Below are positions 24,238-35,100 of a stretch of DNA of 64,000 nt, piece after piece. The notes under the pieces are model-generated. The model was not told where the DNA came from and did not search any database. It was given only the letters and a program-made list of their open reading frames with translations. The translations under genes were made by a program, and so were the position numbers. The stretch's first letter is position 1, and the number at the start of each line of letters is the position of its first letter. The DNA comes from Madurella fahalii (Eukaryota > Ascomycota > Sordariomycetes > Sordariales): assembly GCA_029876055.1 (NCBI GenBank), contig CM056874.1, forward strand, positions 5,704,001 to 5,768,000. The letters are read 5' to 3'.

Positions 24238-25502
24238 TTACGACCCAATCCTCCACAAAAGTACCATCAACGCAACATAACTCACCAGACTCAGCCCGAC
24301 CAGAAAGCCGACGCTATTCCCGCTTGTCCGGAACTTCTTCTTGACTACCATCGTCCTTGCCCTTGATAACCCCCCGGCATTCACCCCTTGCCCATCCCCC
24401 ATCCCGGTGCTGGCACTACTACTCGTCTCCGAGGCCCCGCTATTCTCCTCCTCCCAGCTGTCAAAGAACTGCCTGTTCCCCTCATACCTCCGATACACGG
24501 CAACTAACAGCACCGCGACGCCGTAGCAGGCTAGCAGTGCGCCGATGGGGTAGAACTCCGACGTGAAAATCTTGAGGACGACAAGGGAGAAGGAGAATTC
24601 TGGGGGCCCGGGGAGAACCTGCCGTCTTAGTGACATGCGTTGTGACTGAGGGGTGGGCTAAGGTTGCGAAGGAAGCAATAGATCAAGCAATAATAGCATC
24701 CTAAGATGCGTTGTATAAAAAACAAAAAAAGAAGGGGAATGGATCGGCAGTTTTTGGGAATACGTAAAGTTACATACGGCTGAGCGCGGTGCGCATGTAG
24801 GCTCCTTCAAAGGTGCGCTGGGCGGCGCGGATCTCGACAAGTCTAACGCAATTGCATGCAATAAATGTGAGTTTTTGAGTCTGGATTATGAGAGGGTACA
24901 ACGGGGGGTGTGAGATGTGAGAACTGGTTGAGCCATGAGAATGGGGGAGAACGGTCCTTCGGGCCTGCACCCCGACGCCGCCGCCCGGGGGCCGCCCCGG
25001 AGGCCGCGCCGTGCCGTAAAATGTGTGGGGGTGCAGTGAGGCACGGCGGCGGCGCTGGCGTTTTGAATGTGGGCCCGGCAGATCGAGAAGGACCGATAGA
25101 CTACCCTATGGGCTACGGACAGCAGGGGAATAGGGAGGAGAGGTTTTGTTGGGCGCTTGGTTGAGCGCTCGCTCGCTTGCTTGGTTGGTTGATCCATCAT
25201 ATGCCAAGGGCCCGAAGGGAGCAATGATGGAAGCGAACAGAAATAGAGACTGGTGGGATAGGGAAAAACTTGAGACTACTACTCACTCCTGACTCGTCAG
25301 GACGACAGACCGGGCGCGGTGCAGGCGCAGATGAAGACGGTCCTCTGGGTGCGGTTGGAGAGCCTAGGTGGACATAATTAGAATGGATGGAATGGGTAAC
25401 CCCGTTGGTCATCGGCGTTGATTCCACATGCGAGCTGTGCCTTTCGGCCACGGCAGCGGCGGTCGGCAAACAAACAAGGCGCACCTCAAGCATGGACGCC
25501 AT
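24238..25502 (-). CDS. DUF202-domain small membrane protein
   Basis: Four exons on the minus strand, 25485-25502, 25287-25363, 24778-24842 and 24238-24599, encode 173 residues. The first exon is only 18 nt (MASMLE). Introns are 121, 444 and 178 nt, long for this window. The core reads SQELVEIRAAQRTFEGAY, then a hydrophobic helix (FSFSLVVLKIF) and a second membrane segment (IGALLACYGVAVLLVAV) with the RRYEGNRQFF loop. This is the DUF202 pattern, known from small bacterial and fungal membrane proteins (for example around vacuolar transporter chaperones). A third membrane segment (SVGFLVGLSLVSYVALMVLL) is near the C-terminus, so three helices are predicted. All splice phases agree and each junction restores the conserved frame (QF after ALS, E before LVEI). 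An alternative reading without the first intron gives a plausible-looking but frame-incompatible N-terminus. Function is unknown. Confidence 0.72.
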
Positions 25503-25760
25503 GATGATGGCTGCTGACTGATGAATTGATAATTGCAGGTAGAGCTCGCTCGGAGCCGAGCTGATAGACCGAGGACGAGCGAAAATATTCAGGGGGCTGC
25601 CAGGCGATAGGGCTTGGAACCGGGTTGATGGCGCTTGTTGGCGGCGGTCCGACGATCGGGGTGGGAGTGTCGGTTTCTGCTTTGTTGATGAGTGGTGAAG
25701 AGAGAGTTCCCTAATTCCGCGACCGAAGGAACATCAAGTGCGGCGTTGATCGTTTGCGAG

Positions 25761-25775
25761 ACCCTAACCCTAACC
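25761..25775. repeat. Short interstitial telomere-like repeat
   Basis: ACCCTAACCCTAACC, two and a half copies of CCCTAA, the usual telomere unit of filamentous ascomycetes. It is too short to be more than a chance or relic motif. Confidence 0.6.
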
Positions 25776-27305
25776 AAGCCCTTACCGGGTGTAAGTCAAG
25801 CGAAGCCTCAACATGGACTCGACCAAGAATTTCCCGAGCGCATTATCGATCTATGGGCTTCCGTATCGAACGCCACCTTTCTTCAAGTCCTTCAAGTTTG
25901 CATAGAATGCTGTGCCTAGATGTTTTCAGCGGGATCGCTTGTAACACAGTGGTGCCTTCGATGCCTCGTACTCCTATATGCCTCGGCACTACGCGCTCTT
26001 TGGCATACGCTTTCTAGAATCAAAGTGCAAGCAACTGTCATTATTTGAAACAGCTCATAGCAAGAGATATGGTAGAAAAGTACGGAAACTAGACTAGGGG
26101 CTGCTGTTGGCTGCTCAACAGCTGCCAGACCCTGAACAAGGCACAACTACGGTCAGAACGCAGTTGGATGTCGGACCCTGGTTATAATTATGTCACATAT
26201 CTTTGGCATTCCACGGTACTCATGCCGCCCAGAATCCTACGACTATTCAGGCTAGTGGCCGGCTATAGAAATAGGCCCGTCGAGATACCGCAAGGAGCGT
26301 TGTGGTACAGATGGAAGAACATAGCTACCTTGAAGGAGCACCCTACTTTCAAGCTAGACAGGGATGTAGCCTGCCGCAGCGTCACTGCTCAATAGAGTTA
26401 GTAAGGCCGCGATTACTTATCTTTACCATGAACCGGGGCATCTCCGTCGTATCGGTGGACGCCGATCCCGTGGATACTGCAGCCATGCGCTCGATAAAAC
26501 GAAACTGGATGTGGCATCGGCTGGTATGCATTAAGTGGTGGCAACAGGGTGTCAAATTTCCTGGACGCGTAAAGGCGCGGGGAAAACGAGAGAATCGACC
26601 TCACGGTCGCGGTCCATGGTGCTAATGGCGCATTCGCCTCTAGCCAAACATGTGCTTGATTTCCATCACATTGCGCGAAGCGCTCAAGTCCATGATAATT
26701 GCAAAGAAGGAGAATTTGGTGCTCGATCCGATACTAAGCCCTAAAGTATGTTCCTTTCTTGTCCGATCGGGACATCAATACAACACACAAGAGGGTGCGC
26801 TGCTTCCTGGGGTTTCCATCTATAAACAAACAACATACACATTGCACTGCTTAAACAACTCTAGGCCTGTGCATGGAAGTTAGGGGATGGGTTAGGTTGT
26901 GCCCAGGATAAATTTGGCCTCGCCAAGCCGTTTACGGACCGAGAAAAATAGTCTATTCCATTAGATATATGTCCCCTGAGTTGGGATATCCAGGTTTGGG
27001 ACGTGAGCAGATACGTATTTGCGGAAGGTTGCTTGTCGAAGTGTCCAAGTATTGTTGTGATTGCAACCTCCTGGAGATGGCTACGTAACTGGTACGAGAT
27101 AGTCTCTATCATGATGTTGCCATACGCACTTTAATATATTTGCACCCAACCTTTGGACTATGAGCTTGGATGAGGCCACTGTAACTGTAATGTTCGGCTA
27201 AGCACCGCCATGGCAACTTCGCTTATACCCTTGATGATTATATCACCTGCTCAGTGGCATCATTTCATTAGTATAAGTTAGGGGAAACTGTCCCCGGGCA
27301 TCTGG

Positions 27306-27323
27306 GCCCTCTGATCAGAGGGC
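27306..27323. other. 18-nt perfect palindrome
   Basis: GCCCTCTGATCAGAGGGC equals its own reverse complement. It stands in a gene-free region. It may be a protein-binding site or chance. Confidence 0.6.
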
Positions 27324-28638
27324 GGCACTTACTTAGGCGACGCTGGCTGGATCTTGCGGGGACTCATCTTTATTTTACATTTTAGGCAGGGCCGTCTGGG
27401 CCATTGACTCTTAGATGGGTCGCTGAATTTCACACCTCTTTCCACACTTGCTGCTCGCTCTATTCGAGGGCTTTCCTTGCATGCGGGATGGCTACCTTCT
27501 GAGCTGAGGGAGCTCTATTTACACATGTCTTGACCTTGTCTGGGTTGCATGAACTTACCGCCGTGGTTGCCTGACCTTGTTCATACGGCAGTTGGCTGTC
27601 TTCGGCCTTCCTATGGTTTTGATAGGTATGTGGGTGAAGATGTGTGTTTCTGCGCCATCTCACTATCGTAGGCACAGATTCGTGATGACTGGGATCTAAC
27701 ACATACCCTTTTTCCCTGTAGGTACTGGGATTGCCGGTATGGTCGGACAGAGGTTGGACTCTCTCTCTGCGTCACCGACTCGAGTGTCAATATCAGACCC
27801 TCCGCTGTACGGCATGGGATATACGGCGACATCAACTCTTGGGTTAACGGATTAGGAACATGAGCCGTCCCTGCACGAAACCACGAGAAATTACATGATA
27901 CGGCTCGGGCTGAGGCGCCCCAAATTTCAAAGCTTGAGTCAAACTACAGCTGATTACCTGGTGCTTTTATGGCTACTGTTACGAGCTGGGCTCCCTTCTC
28001 TAGGCAGTTTGTAGGCAGTGATGCTACCTATCCCCGGAGCTGGTCTGGGTGTTCGCCAACGGACCTTCCGGATCCGAGTGAAGAAATTTCCAATAAAACT
28101 ACCTCATACGCCTATAAACCCCCTTCAAATCGGCCTTGTAGACGCACTGCATATGCATTTGACGGCAGCTCTCCCGGTCGTCCCATGCTTGGCCACTGTT
28201 CCTTTCCGTATGGACAGCATTGGCATTTGTTGTGGCTGACAGAGACGTCTACTTTAATAATAGCGGCGGCATACCTTCAGACAACAATATACAACTTCAA
28301 TAGAATCAGTTTCTGTTAGAGTCGCTCTGAGCGTTTCTTCTCCCCGTGGTGTAAGTGTACCGTGCACGGCACACATTCCACACTGGGTCCGCCCCAAGTA
28401 CCCCAGGCTCAGCTGGCTTTGCGCCAATCGGCTCCGTCCATGAGTTACAGGGGTCACACACAGCAAGCAATCAGCCTTGTCAATTGAAGCTTCGTGGCCG
28501 CTTTCCATCATCAACAGCTCTGGAGCTTCCCGCGCATCCAAACCCACCCACGACAGCCACCACCATATATTGTCGCCCGAGTAAACGATCCGACACGCAC
28601 CACCGAAGAACAATCGCAGGCCGCGATCGGAAACAGAT

Positions 28639-29398
28639 ATGGCGCCCAAACAACGGAACACGGCGGCCCGCCCAGTCTCCCCAGTACCTGCCCCCGCCGC
28701 AACACCAGCAGCTCCATCACCACCGCTCCCGCCGTCGACGGTAACAGTCCCCAAAGCCTCCAAGAGCGGCGCGAGCGCTGGCGTCAGCGGCGGCTCTCCG
28801 ACGTGGGACAAGATTGTCGCCAACGTCGCGCAGCACTACCTCGACACGACGCCGCAGCGGACCAAGCTGCTCGACAGCTTCATGGCATTCCTGGTGGTGG
28901 TTGGGGGGCTGCAGTTTGTGTACTGCGTTTTGGCGGGGAACTACGTTCGTCCTCCTTCCCCCTTCTCTCTCTCTCTCTCACACACACGCGCGCGCGCGCA
29001 AAGAGAGACGCCTCTTATTCTCCTTGTATACATATGGAAGGCTAACCGGCGCGGCAGCCTTTCAACGCCTTCTTGTCCGGGTTTGCTGCGACGGTGGGGC
29101 AGTTCGTTTTGACTGGTAGGTTTATTTCGCCACGAGGGATTGGAACATTGGAGATTTGAGACGATTTGCGGGGGGAAGAGGACTGACGATGTGGTTATAG
29201 CGTCGCTTAGGATCCAGACGACCGAGGCCAACAAGAAGGATTTCCCCGAGGTGTCGCCCGAACGGTGAGTTTTGCTGCTTTGCATCAAGGGGGCAATGGA
29301 ACGCTGATTTGTTTTCTTTTCCCGGAGGCAGCGCATTCGCCGACTACGTCGTGTGCAGTTTGATCCTGCACTTCTTCTGCGTCAATTTTATCAACTAG
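28639..29398 (+). CDS. OST2: Oligosaccharyltransferase subunit OST2/DAD1
   Basis: Four exons (28639-28944, 29058-29115, 29201-29264, 29332-29398) encode 164 residues. DAD1/Ost2 is a small membrane subunit of the ER oligosaccharyltransferase, which moves the preassembled glycan onto Asn-X-Ser/Thr of nascent proteins. The signature is clear: YLDTTPQRTKLLDSFMAFL, then LQFVYCVLAGNY, PFNAFLSGFAATVGQF, SLRIQTTEANKKDF and SPERAFADYVV, ending in HFFCVNFIN. Three membrane segments are expected. The N-terminal 55 residues are Pro/Ala/Ser-rich and make it longer than human DAD1 (113) or yeast Ost2 (130), as in other filamentous fungi. The first intron contains a CT-CA-CG dinucleotide run. It converges with the GRASP gene, whose stop is 188 bp away. 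ER/Golgi genes follow to the right. Confidence 0.95.
28965..28998. repeat. (CT)7(CA)4(CG)6 compound microsatellite in OST2 intron 1
   Basis: CT at 28965-28978, CA at 28979-28986 and CG at 28987-28998, lying between donor (28945) and acceptor (29057). The CA-CG part alternates purine and pyrimidine and could adopt Z-DNA. Confidence 0.92.
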
Positions 29399-29586
29399 CG
29401 GGGGGTTACGAGGTGCGTCTCAGTCGATGGTTTGTGTGCTGTTGTTTTTTTTTTACAAAATATTTGGGATTGTATAAATGATATGGCTGGAGTTACTTTT
29501 GCCTTCACGTGCTTGACCTCTAAAAGCGAACTGCGCTAGAGACGGAGAGGGAAAATATGATGATTTATAAAAGCTCCAATTTGACA

Positions 29587-30758
29587 TCATTCTCCCCCTT
29601 CTGCCTCCCTCGGCGGCACGCTGCCTGTCCTAGGGGGGCCTCTCGGCGGCCCTGCCTTTGGCGGCGGCGGCAGCGGCGAGTTGGTCCTGCTCGGTGCATT
29701 ATCTAGTTCCCTACTCTTCTTCTCCTGTTCCTTAAAGTAATCATCCATAAGATTGGGTCCGGCATGGTGATGTCGCTCCTTCTTTTTGCCCCTTGGCGGC
29801 GCGCCACCAGGGGGTGGCCCCGGTGAGCCCACCATCTGCGCAGGCACTAGGAAATCTGCTGACGGAGGTGGAGGCGTCGCGGTAGCGGCCGGGATAAAGG
29901 TTGTCGGTGATGCGCCCCCAGGTGCCGGAATACACTGCCCCTGGGCAGCTGAATCGCCGTCGAACAAGGTCTCCCCAGGCGCCTGCACCGGTTCGCTGAG
30001 CGGCGCGGGTAACCGATGCAGTGCCCCGTAGCCTAACACGCATCCCAGAGCACCCTCACCACCCCAATCGCGGCTCGGCTGAATCGTCACCTCGCGCGTG
30101 ACATTGTACTCGTTATTGTAGACATAGAGGCGCAGTGGGCGGCCGATGTGGTCCTCGACCAGCTCGCTCAGGCCGCCCTCGCCGTGCAGCACGCCCTCGG
30201 GGGTGCCCAGGATGTAGTCGCTGAAGGGGAGTAGGCCAGCGGTATCGGCGGGCGAGTTGGGCGGCACGTCGAGGACATGCCAGATGTTGGAGACGACCGA
30301 TAGCGGGGTCCACTGCAGCGTGAGACCAAGCGAGGCCGTATCGGCTGGGACGGGGATGTGTAGAGCTCTTGTCCGCTGACCCTGTTTTTTTCATGCTTGT
30401 TTATATCTTGGAACAGGAGGTACGAGTTTTGGAAGGCATACCTTTGCGCTCCAGAGGCCCAGCATGACGGAGCCGCCGGCGCAGTTGCGCACCTCCTGGG
30501 CGAAGAGCACCGGGTCTGAGTCGTCCTGCGCGGCGTGGAATCAGTCTTTGAACGCAGATAAAAGAACACTGAAGCTAAGAAGGCCCGTACAATCATGCGC
30601 CCGTTGATGCCCACGACGAAGTCGAACCAGGGCTCAATGGCCAGTTGTAGGTTGGTGTTGCGCAGCACTTGGAACCCAAACGCCCCATGGTTTTCCCTGG
30701 TTATCGGCGGGACGTCGCCGTCGAGGCGCGATATGAAGCGGTTGAGGGCGTTGAACAT
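29587..30758 (-). CDS. GRH1: Golgi reassembly stacking protein (GRASP55/65, Grh1 family)
   Basis: Three exons (30591-30758, 30442-30525, 29587-30381; introns 65 and 60 nt) encode 348 residues. GRASP proteins are peripheral Golgi and ER-exit-site proteins with two atypical PDZ domains; they tether membranes and support unconventional secretion. PDZ1 is recognisable in GAFGFQVLRNTN, EPWFDFVVGINGRMI, DPVLFAQEVRNCAGG and MLGLWSAKGQRTR. PDZ2 is recognisable in LGLTLQWTPLS, NIWHVLDVPPNSPADTAGL, YILGTPEGVLHGE and PLRLYVYNNEYNVTREV, followed by GCVLGYGALHRLP. From about residue 225 the tail is Pro/Gly-rich with a His/Lys-rich patch (KKKERHHH), as in other fungal GRASPs. The N-terminus MFNALNRFISRL can form the amphipathic helix used in yeast for membrane binding with Bug1. 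It diverges from TGS1 (462 bp between starts). Confidence 0.93.
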
Positions 30759-31220
30759 GGTGCCGGCTCTCGATATCTGGCTGTACCTGTGTTGCTGTCC
30801 GATGATGCTCCTGTCAGATCAAGGAGCTGTTGGGGAAGCTGTCGCATGTGCCTTACACAAACCGAGCTAGGGATACCGTATGGATACGGTGGTAATTCGG
30901 TTGGCGGGGCTCATTGAGGGCTGTGCAAGGTGGGTCATCCGCCTGCAAGGTCCTCAGCCCCTGTTTGGAGAAGCCTTGTTCTTGGCAGCCCAAAGGCTTG
31001 GTACTGTACTGTACGCACTTGTAATCTTGTCTTAAATGTATCTGAACTTTTTTGATCGAAGAGCTCTACGCGTCACTTTAGGACCATTTCATTTTACTAT
31101 TTTGAAAAAAATACATAAAACGCTGCAAAGGTCAGAGAGTGTTTTACATTGCAGCATTTACTTGGCTACCCAAGTCACCAGAGAGAAGTTTCGTGGACGA
31201 GTTTTCCTACATCGCTCATC
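30759..31220. promoter_or_regulatory. Divergent GRASP/TGS1 promoter region
   Basis: 462 bp between the two start codons. It contains overlapping GTACTGTAC motifs at 31001-31014 and an AT-rich stretch at about 31075-31120. No coding potential is seen. Confidence 0.5.
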
Positions 31221-32109
31221 ATGACACTCAAACCTGTGGAAGGCCAACTGCCGCTCACCGATGAATGTCACCACTACGACGATATTGGTGAGGTCCCCTG
31301 GGATCTTCAAAAGTCAGTCTCATAGCACTCTTTCTATCTATCGCATATCACTTGCTAACTATGCCCCACAGATACTGGCACCAGCGGTACTCCATCTTCA
31401 ACTTCTACGACTACGACATCCGCCTCACCGATGATGCCTGGTTTGGCGTGACTCCAGAGCCGGTTGCGACGCAAGTTTTACTCCCTTGTCCGCCGACATT
31501 CTCACACACTGACCTTCCGCGCTCAGTAAAATCGCCAAAGACATCCGCTCACACGCCCTTTCCAACCCCCCAAAGGACACCATCATCGACCTCTTCGCGG
31601 GCGCGGGCGGCAACAGCATCGCATTTGCCCTCTCGGAAAAGTGGTCGCGGGTGATCGCCATCGAGAAGGATGCCGCGACGCTCGCCTGCGCGCAGCACAA
31701 CGCGGTCGTATACGGCGTCGCCGAAGCCATCACTTGGGTGCACGGCGACAGCCTCGAGTACCTGGCGCAGCTCAAAAACCCAAAGACGAAGCAGGAGCTA
31801 GACCCGGTGCTGCAAGTCGATGCGGCGAGCACAGTCCTCTTCGCGTCGCCTCCTTGGGGCGGAGTGAGCTACCGCGGACACGACGTGTTCGATCTCAGCA
31901 CCATGGAGCCGTACAATCTCGAGACGCTGCACAAGGCGTGCCGGCCGATGGAGCACGCGCTCTATCTCCCGCGGACGAGCGATCTGAGGCAGATCGCCGA
32001 GCTGGCCCCACCAGGGGAAAAGATCGAGGTGGTGCAGTACTGCATGGAGGGCGCCAGCAAAGCCATGGTGGCCTACATACCCGCCAGCCAGCGAAACGAA
32101 CAAAGTTGA
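31221..32109 (+). CDS. TGS1: Trimethylguanosine synthase TGS1
   Basis: Three exons (31221-31312, 31372-31470, 31527-32109) encode 257 residues. TGS1 converts the m7G cap of snRNAs and snoRNAs to the 2,2,7-trimethylguanosine cap, using S-adenosylmethionine, in the nucleus. The family signature is complete: KYWHQRYSIFNFYD, LTDDAWFGVTPE, the SAM motif DLFAGAGGNS (Asp85), IAIEKD, and the catalytic-pocket motif SPPWGG (about 171-176, Trp174 expected to stack on m7G). The second intron (31471-31526, 56 nt) has a GC donor (GCAAGT) and an AG acceptor. Only this splice restores the conserved VATKIAKDIR frame; the nearby GT inside GCAAGTTTT would leave a stop codon at the junction. It converges with DOP1, with 78 bp between the stop codons. 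Confidence 0.95.
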
Positions 32110-32187
32110 CACGTCAGGTTCGGCCGGTCGTGATCCAAAACAGCGCATGGTTTAATCATTTGGCGCCTTCCCCCCCCTTAATTTTTT

Positions 32188-35100
32188 CTACAGCGCCCTA
32201 ACAATGGTCCTCTCATCAAACACGTCCCTAACCAATCCCGCCACACACGCCTCCCAATCAACCGGCGTCATCGCATACGTCGACTCAAACGCGTAGATGC
32301 TCAACTGCCCAAAGAAGGGCCTGAGCACCTTCGCCACGAGCTCATCCTTCCTCTCCATCCCAACCTCATCACTGATCCCCCCAGGCTGGCCCAGCAGCGG
32401 CCGTTTATGCGACGACGACGACGGCAGCGGCCCGCCAACCACCTGCGCGACGGCTGCCGACTCGTTGGTCCCAAACAACCCGCCGCCAGCAGACCCAATA
32501 ACCCCGAGCTCCTCGCAGACCTCATCCACCAGCGCCACGGGCTGGTACCCGCTGCCGGGCCGGTACACGGCGTCGATCGTATCCGTCACAAACAGCCACT
32601 CGTGCAGCTGGAAGTCATCCGGCGCCACGCACACCAGCAGGTCCAGCAGCTTGCACGCCTGCATGACCGCCGCGTTGCCGTACGTGTCCGATGGCGGGCT
32701 ATGGTCGGGCGCCACCACCGACGCGATGGCCGCGTGCAGCTCGGCGTTCACCACGGGCCACAGCGGGGCGAGGTGGACCATGCCCACGCGCAGCACCAGC
32801 GCGCGCACCACCATGTAGACCTCGGCCCGGGTCGCCGACGACGGCGACGACGTGGCCGTCGCGCCCAGCAGCTCCGTCAGCTTGTCCAGAATGGCGGGCA
32901 GGTCGGCGACGAAGGCGTCGGGCGCGCACGCCAGGACCAGCGCCGCCGCGCGTCGCAGGTTGAGCTGCGTCCGCCGGTCCGCCTCGAGCCGCGCCGAGGT
33001 GGCCCCGACACCGAAGACGATGCCCGCCGTCGTGGGCGGCGTCAGGCGCGCCAGGATCTCGGGCATGCGCTCCTTGTCCGCGACGGTCCATTGCTTGAGG
33101 AGGGGCAGCCAGCCGGTGTGAACCAGCGCCACGGCGGAGCCGAAGAAGCGGGGGTCGTTGAATGCGTCCGAGACGTCCTTTTTCCAGGACTTTTGGTTGT
33201 TAGGGAGGCGCGAGAGTTCCTGGAGGAGGACCAGGGTGTTGCGGGATACGGTGTCGGGGAAGGACTTGGAGCGGAAGGTCGGGCCGATGACGTTGGTTGA
33301 GATGGCTGTTGCTGCCGTGAGGATGCGGTCGTTTTCGACGAGGATTTTCGGGAGGTTGGGGACGATAGTGGAGAGGATGCCGACCACGTCATCAGCGCGC
33401 TCGTCTGGGAGTCTGACTGCTGCGGAGGACAACTGTTGTTGCTGCCGCGATTGCTCGCTCGGCCGCTTCTCAGAGGTGACGTCGAAACTGGTTGGACGGG
33501 TGGTGAATATAGCTGTGAGAAGGCGGAGGAACAAGTCCTAGACACAACGGGTCAGCTCATCAAGGGGACCATCAGGCATGGCGAGACGGAGACCTACCGC
33601 TAGCTCTCGGCGCATCTTACGCTGTTCCCCAAAATTCGTATTATCCACCTTCTCGCCCAGGATGGCTGCAAACTCGAGCAGACTCGGCAATGTCTGCCGA
33701 TGCGGGAATGGGTTGGCCAGCAGATCCTTCAGGAACGCGGTGCAGTCCTGCCATATCTCATCCATCGCATCATCTTCCAATGACCTAGCGTAGTCGACCA
33801 AGAAAATGACTACGTCTGTGTCCTGAAGCTCAATGGTGAGCGTGGATCGCCTCGACGGATCCAGAGCGGCCGGGTTTGTCCGGCTGTAGATGGCATTGAA
33901 GAGAGCCGGGATGGTGTGCTTCGGCCGGGACCCGTCCAGTGCCGGGAGCAGGTTGAACACCTCGGCGGCCTTGGACGGTTCGGCGTTGTCCAAAGCGCCC
34001 CGCCAGATCCCAATCACCGTCTCGAGGCACTCAAGCGTCTCCGCGGCAAAGAGATGCTCCAGCAATCTCCTAGCTCGGTTCCTCATGCGCAACGACGTGT
34101 AGTTGAGCGACGCAGCCGAAGAGGTATCCTGCAGCGCCGCGTCGCTCCCCTGGCCCCATGACCAGATGGTGAAGCACATGCGGACGGCGTCCTGGAAGGC
34201 GAGCAAGACAGTCAGCCTGTCGTTAGCCGTGGCGCTCCGGGTCTGTGGTGCGTCCGAAGAGAACACGCCCGAGACCATGTTGCCGAAGAAGCCTTGGGGC
34301 TGATCCGGGCTCTTGACAACCTGGGCTCTAGCCTCTTCAGCCAGCAGCCTGTCGTGTCCGTTGGCCAGGACCTGCTCAAGACCATTCAGGAGCGATATCA
34401 ACGTGGTCTCGGGTCCAACTGCGCGATTGGACGGTGCCTGGTCGTTATTTCGGAATAGACGCTGGAGGTTTTGGAAAGTGCTGCCGATTTGACCGCAGAG
34501 TGTCTCCACGAGGGGGATGAGAACTTGGAAGAGCGAGTCGGCGTATAACGGCAGGCATTCGGTGAGGAAGCCTATCCAGCTGTCTAAGACGGGCCGGCTG
34601 CTTGGCGAGCTGAGACCGGCGAGGATGCACTTAAGCAGAGTCGGGGGCGGTTGCATAACGCTCAGCCTCTCCCCCGTCAGGGAGGCTCGTGAGGCCCTTG
34701 CCGGGTCCATGTTTCGCTTCTCGTTGGTTGGTGAGGTTGGGAGTTCCGGCTGAACCAACTCGCGGAGTTTAAGAGCGGCATAAACGACATCAAGAAGCAG
34801 AACTTGTACGTATGGGTCAGGCGCCCCGAGAGATTGCGAGAGCTTCTCAATCAAGATGTCCTCCAGGTGGAGTTTTGATAACTGCCCGGCGAACGGATTC
34901 AGGAGAATCTGATGAAGGGTAGTCAAGGCAGAGCGGTGGAGCTGCGTTGCCCTCGCTTCTGATCCTTCTTCGCCCGCGACCTTATCGTGCGCCAGACACT
35001 GGAGACAGACATGAAGGAAGAATTCTTGGAGTGAGATATCACCATCCGTTCCAGCTTTGCCCGTCAGAATACAGAGTTCAAGCGAATAGAGATTGGCGGA

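Larger units (their letters stand above)
25503..28638. other. Intergenic, no gene supported
   Basis: About 3.1 kb, apparently more AT-rich than its surroundings, with many short frames and no domain. It contains a telomere-like ACCCTAACCCTAACC at 25761-25775 and an 18-nt perfect palindrome at 27306-27323. It may include remains of old repeats, but I see no transposon motif. Confidence 0.4.

Noticed and set aside
25503..28638. Possible transposon relic
   Set aside because: The region looks AT-richer, but I see no terminal repeats, target duplications, reverse transcriptase or transposase motifs; composition and RIP indices would need to be computed.
31641..32201. 186-codon plus-strand frame overlapping TGS1 exon 3
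   Set aside because: Out-of-frame shadow; the TGS1 frame carries the SAM and PPWGG motifs.
32407..33300. 297-codon frame antisense to the last DOP1 exon
   Set aside because: Arg/His/Gln-rich shadow of GC-rich coding sequence; DOP1 explains the region.
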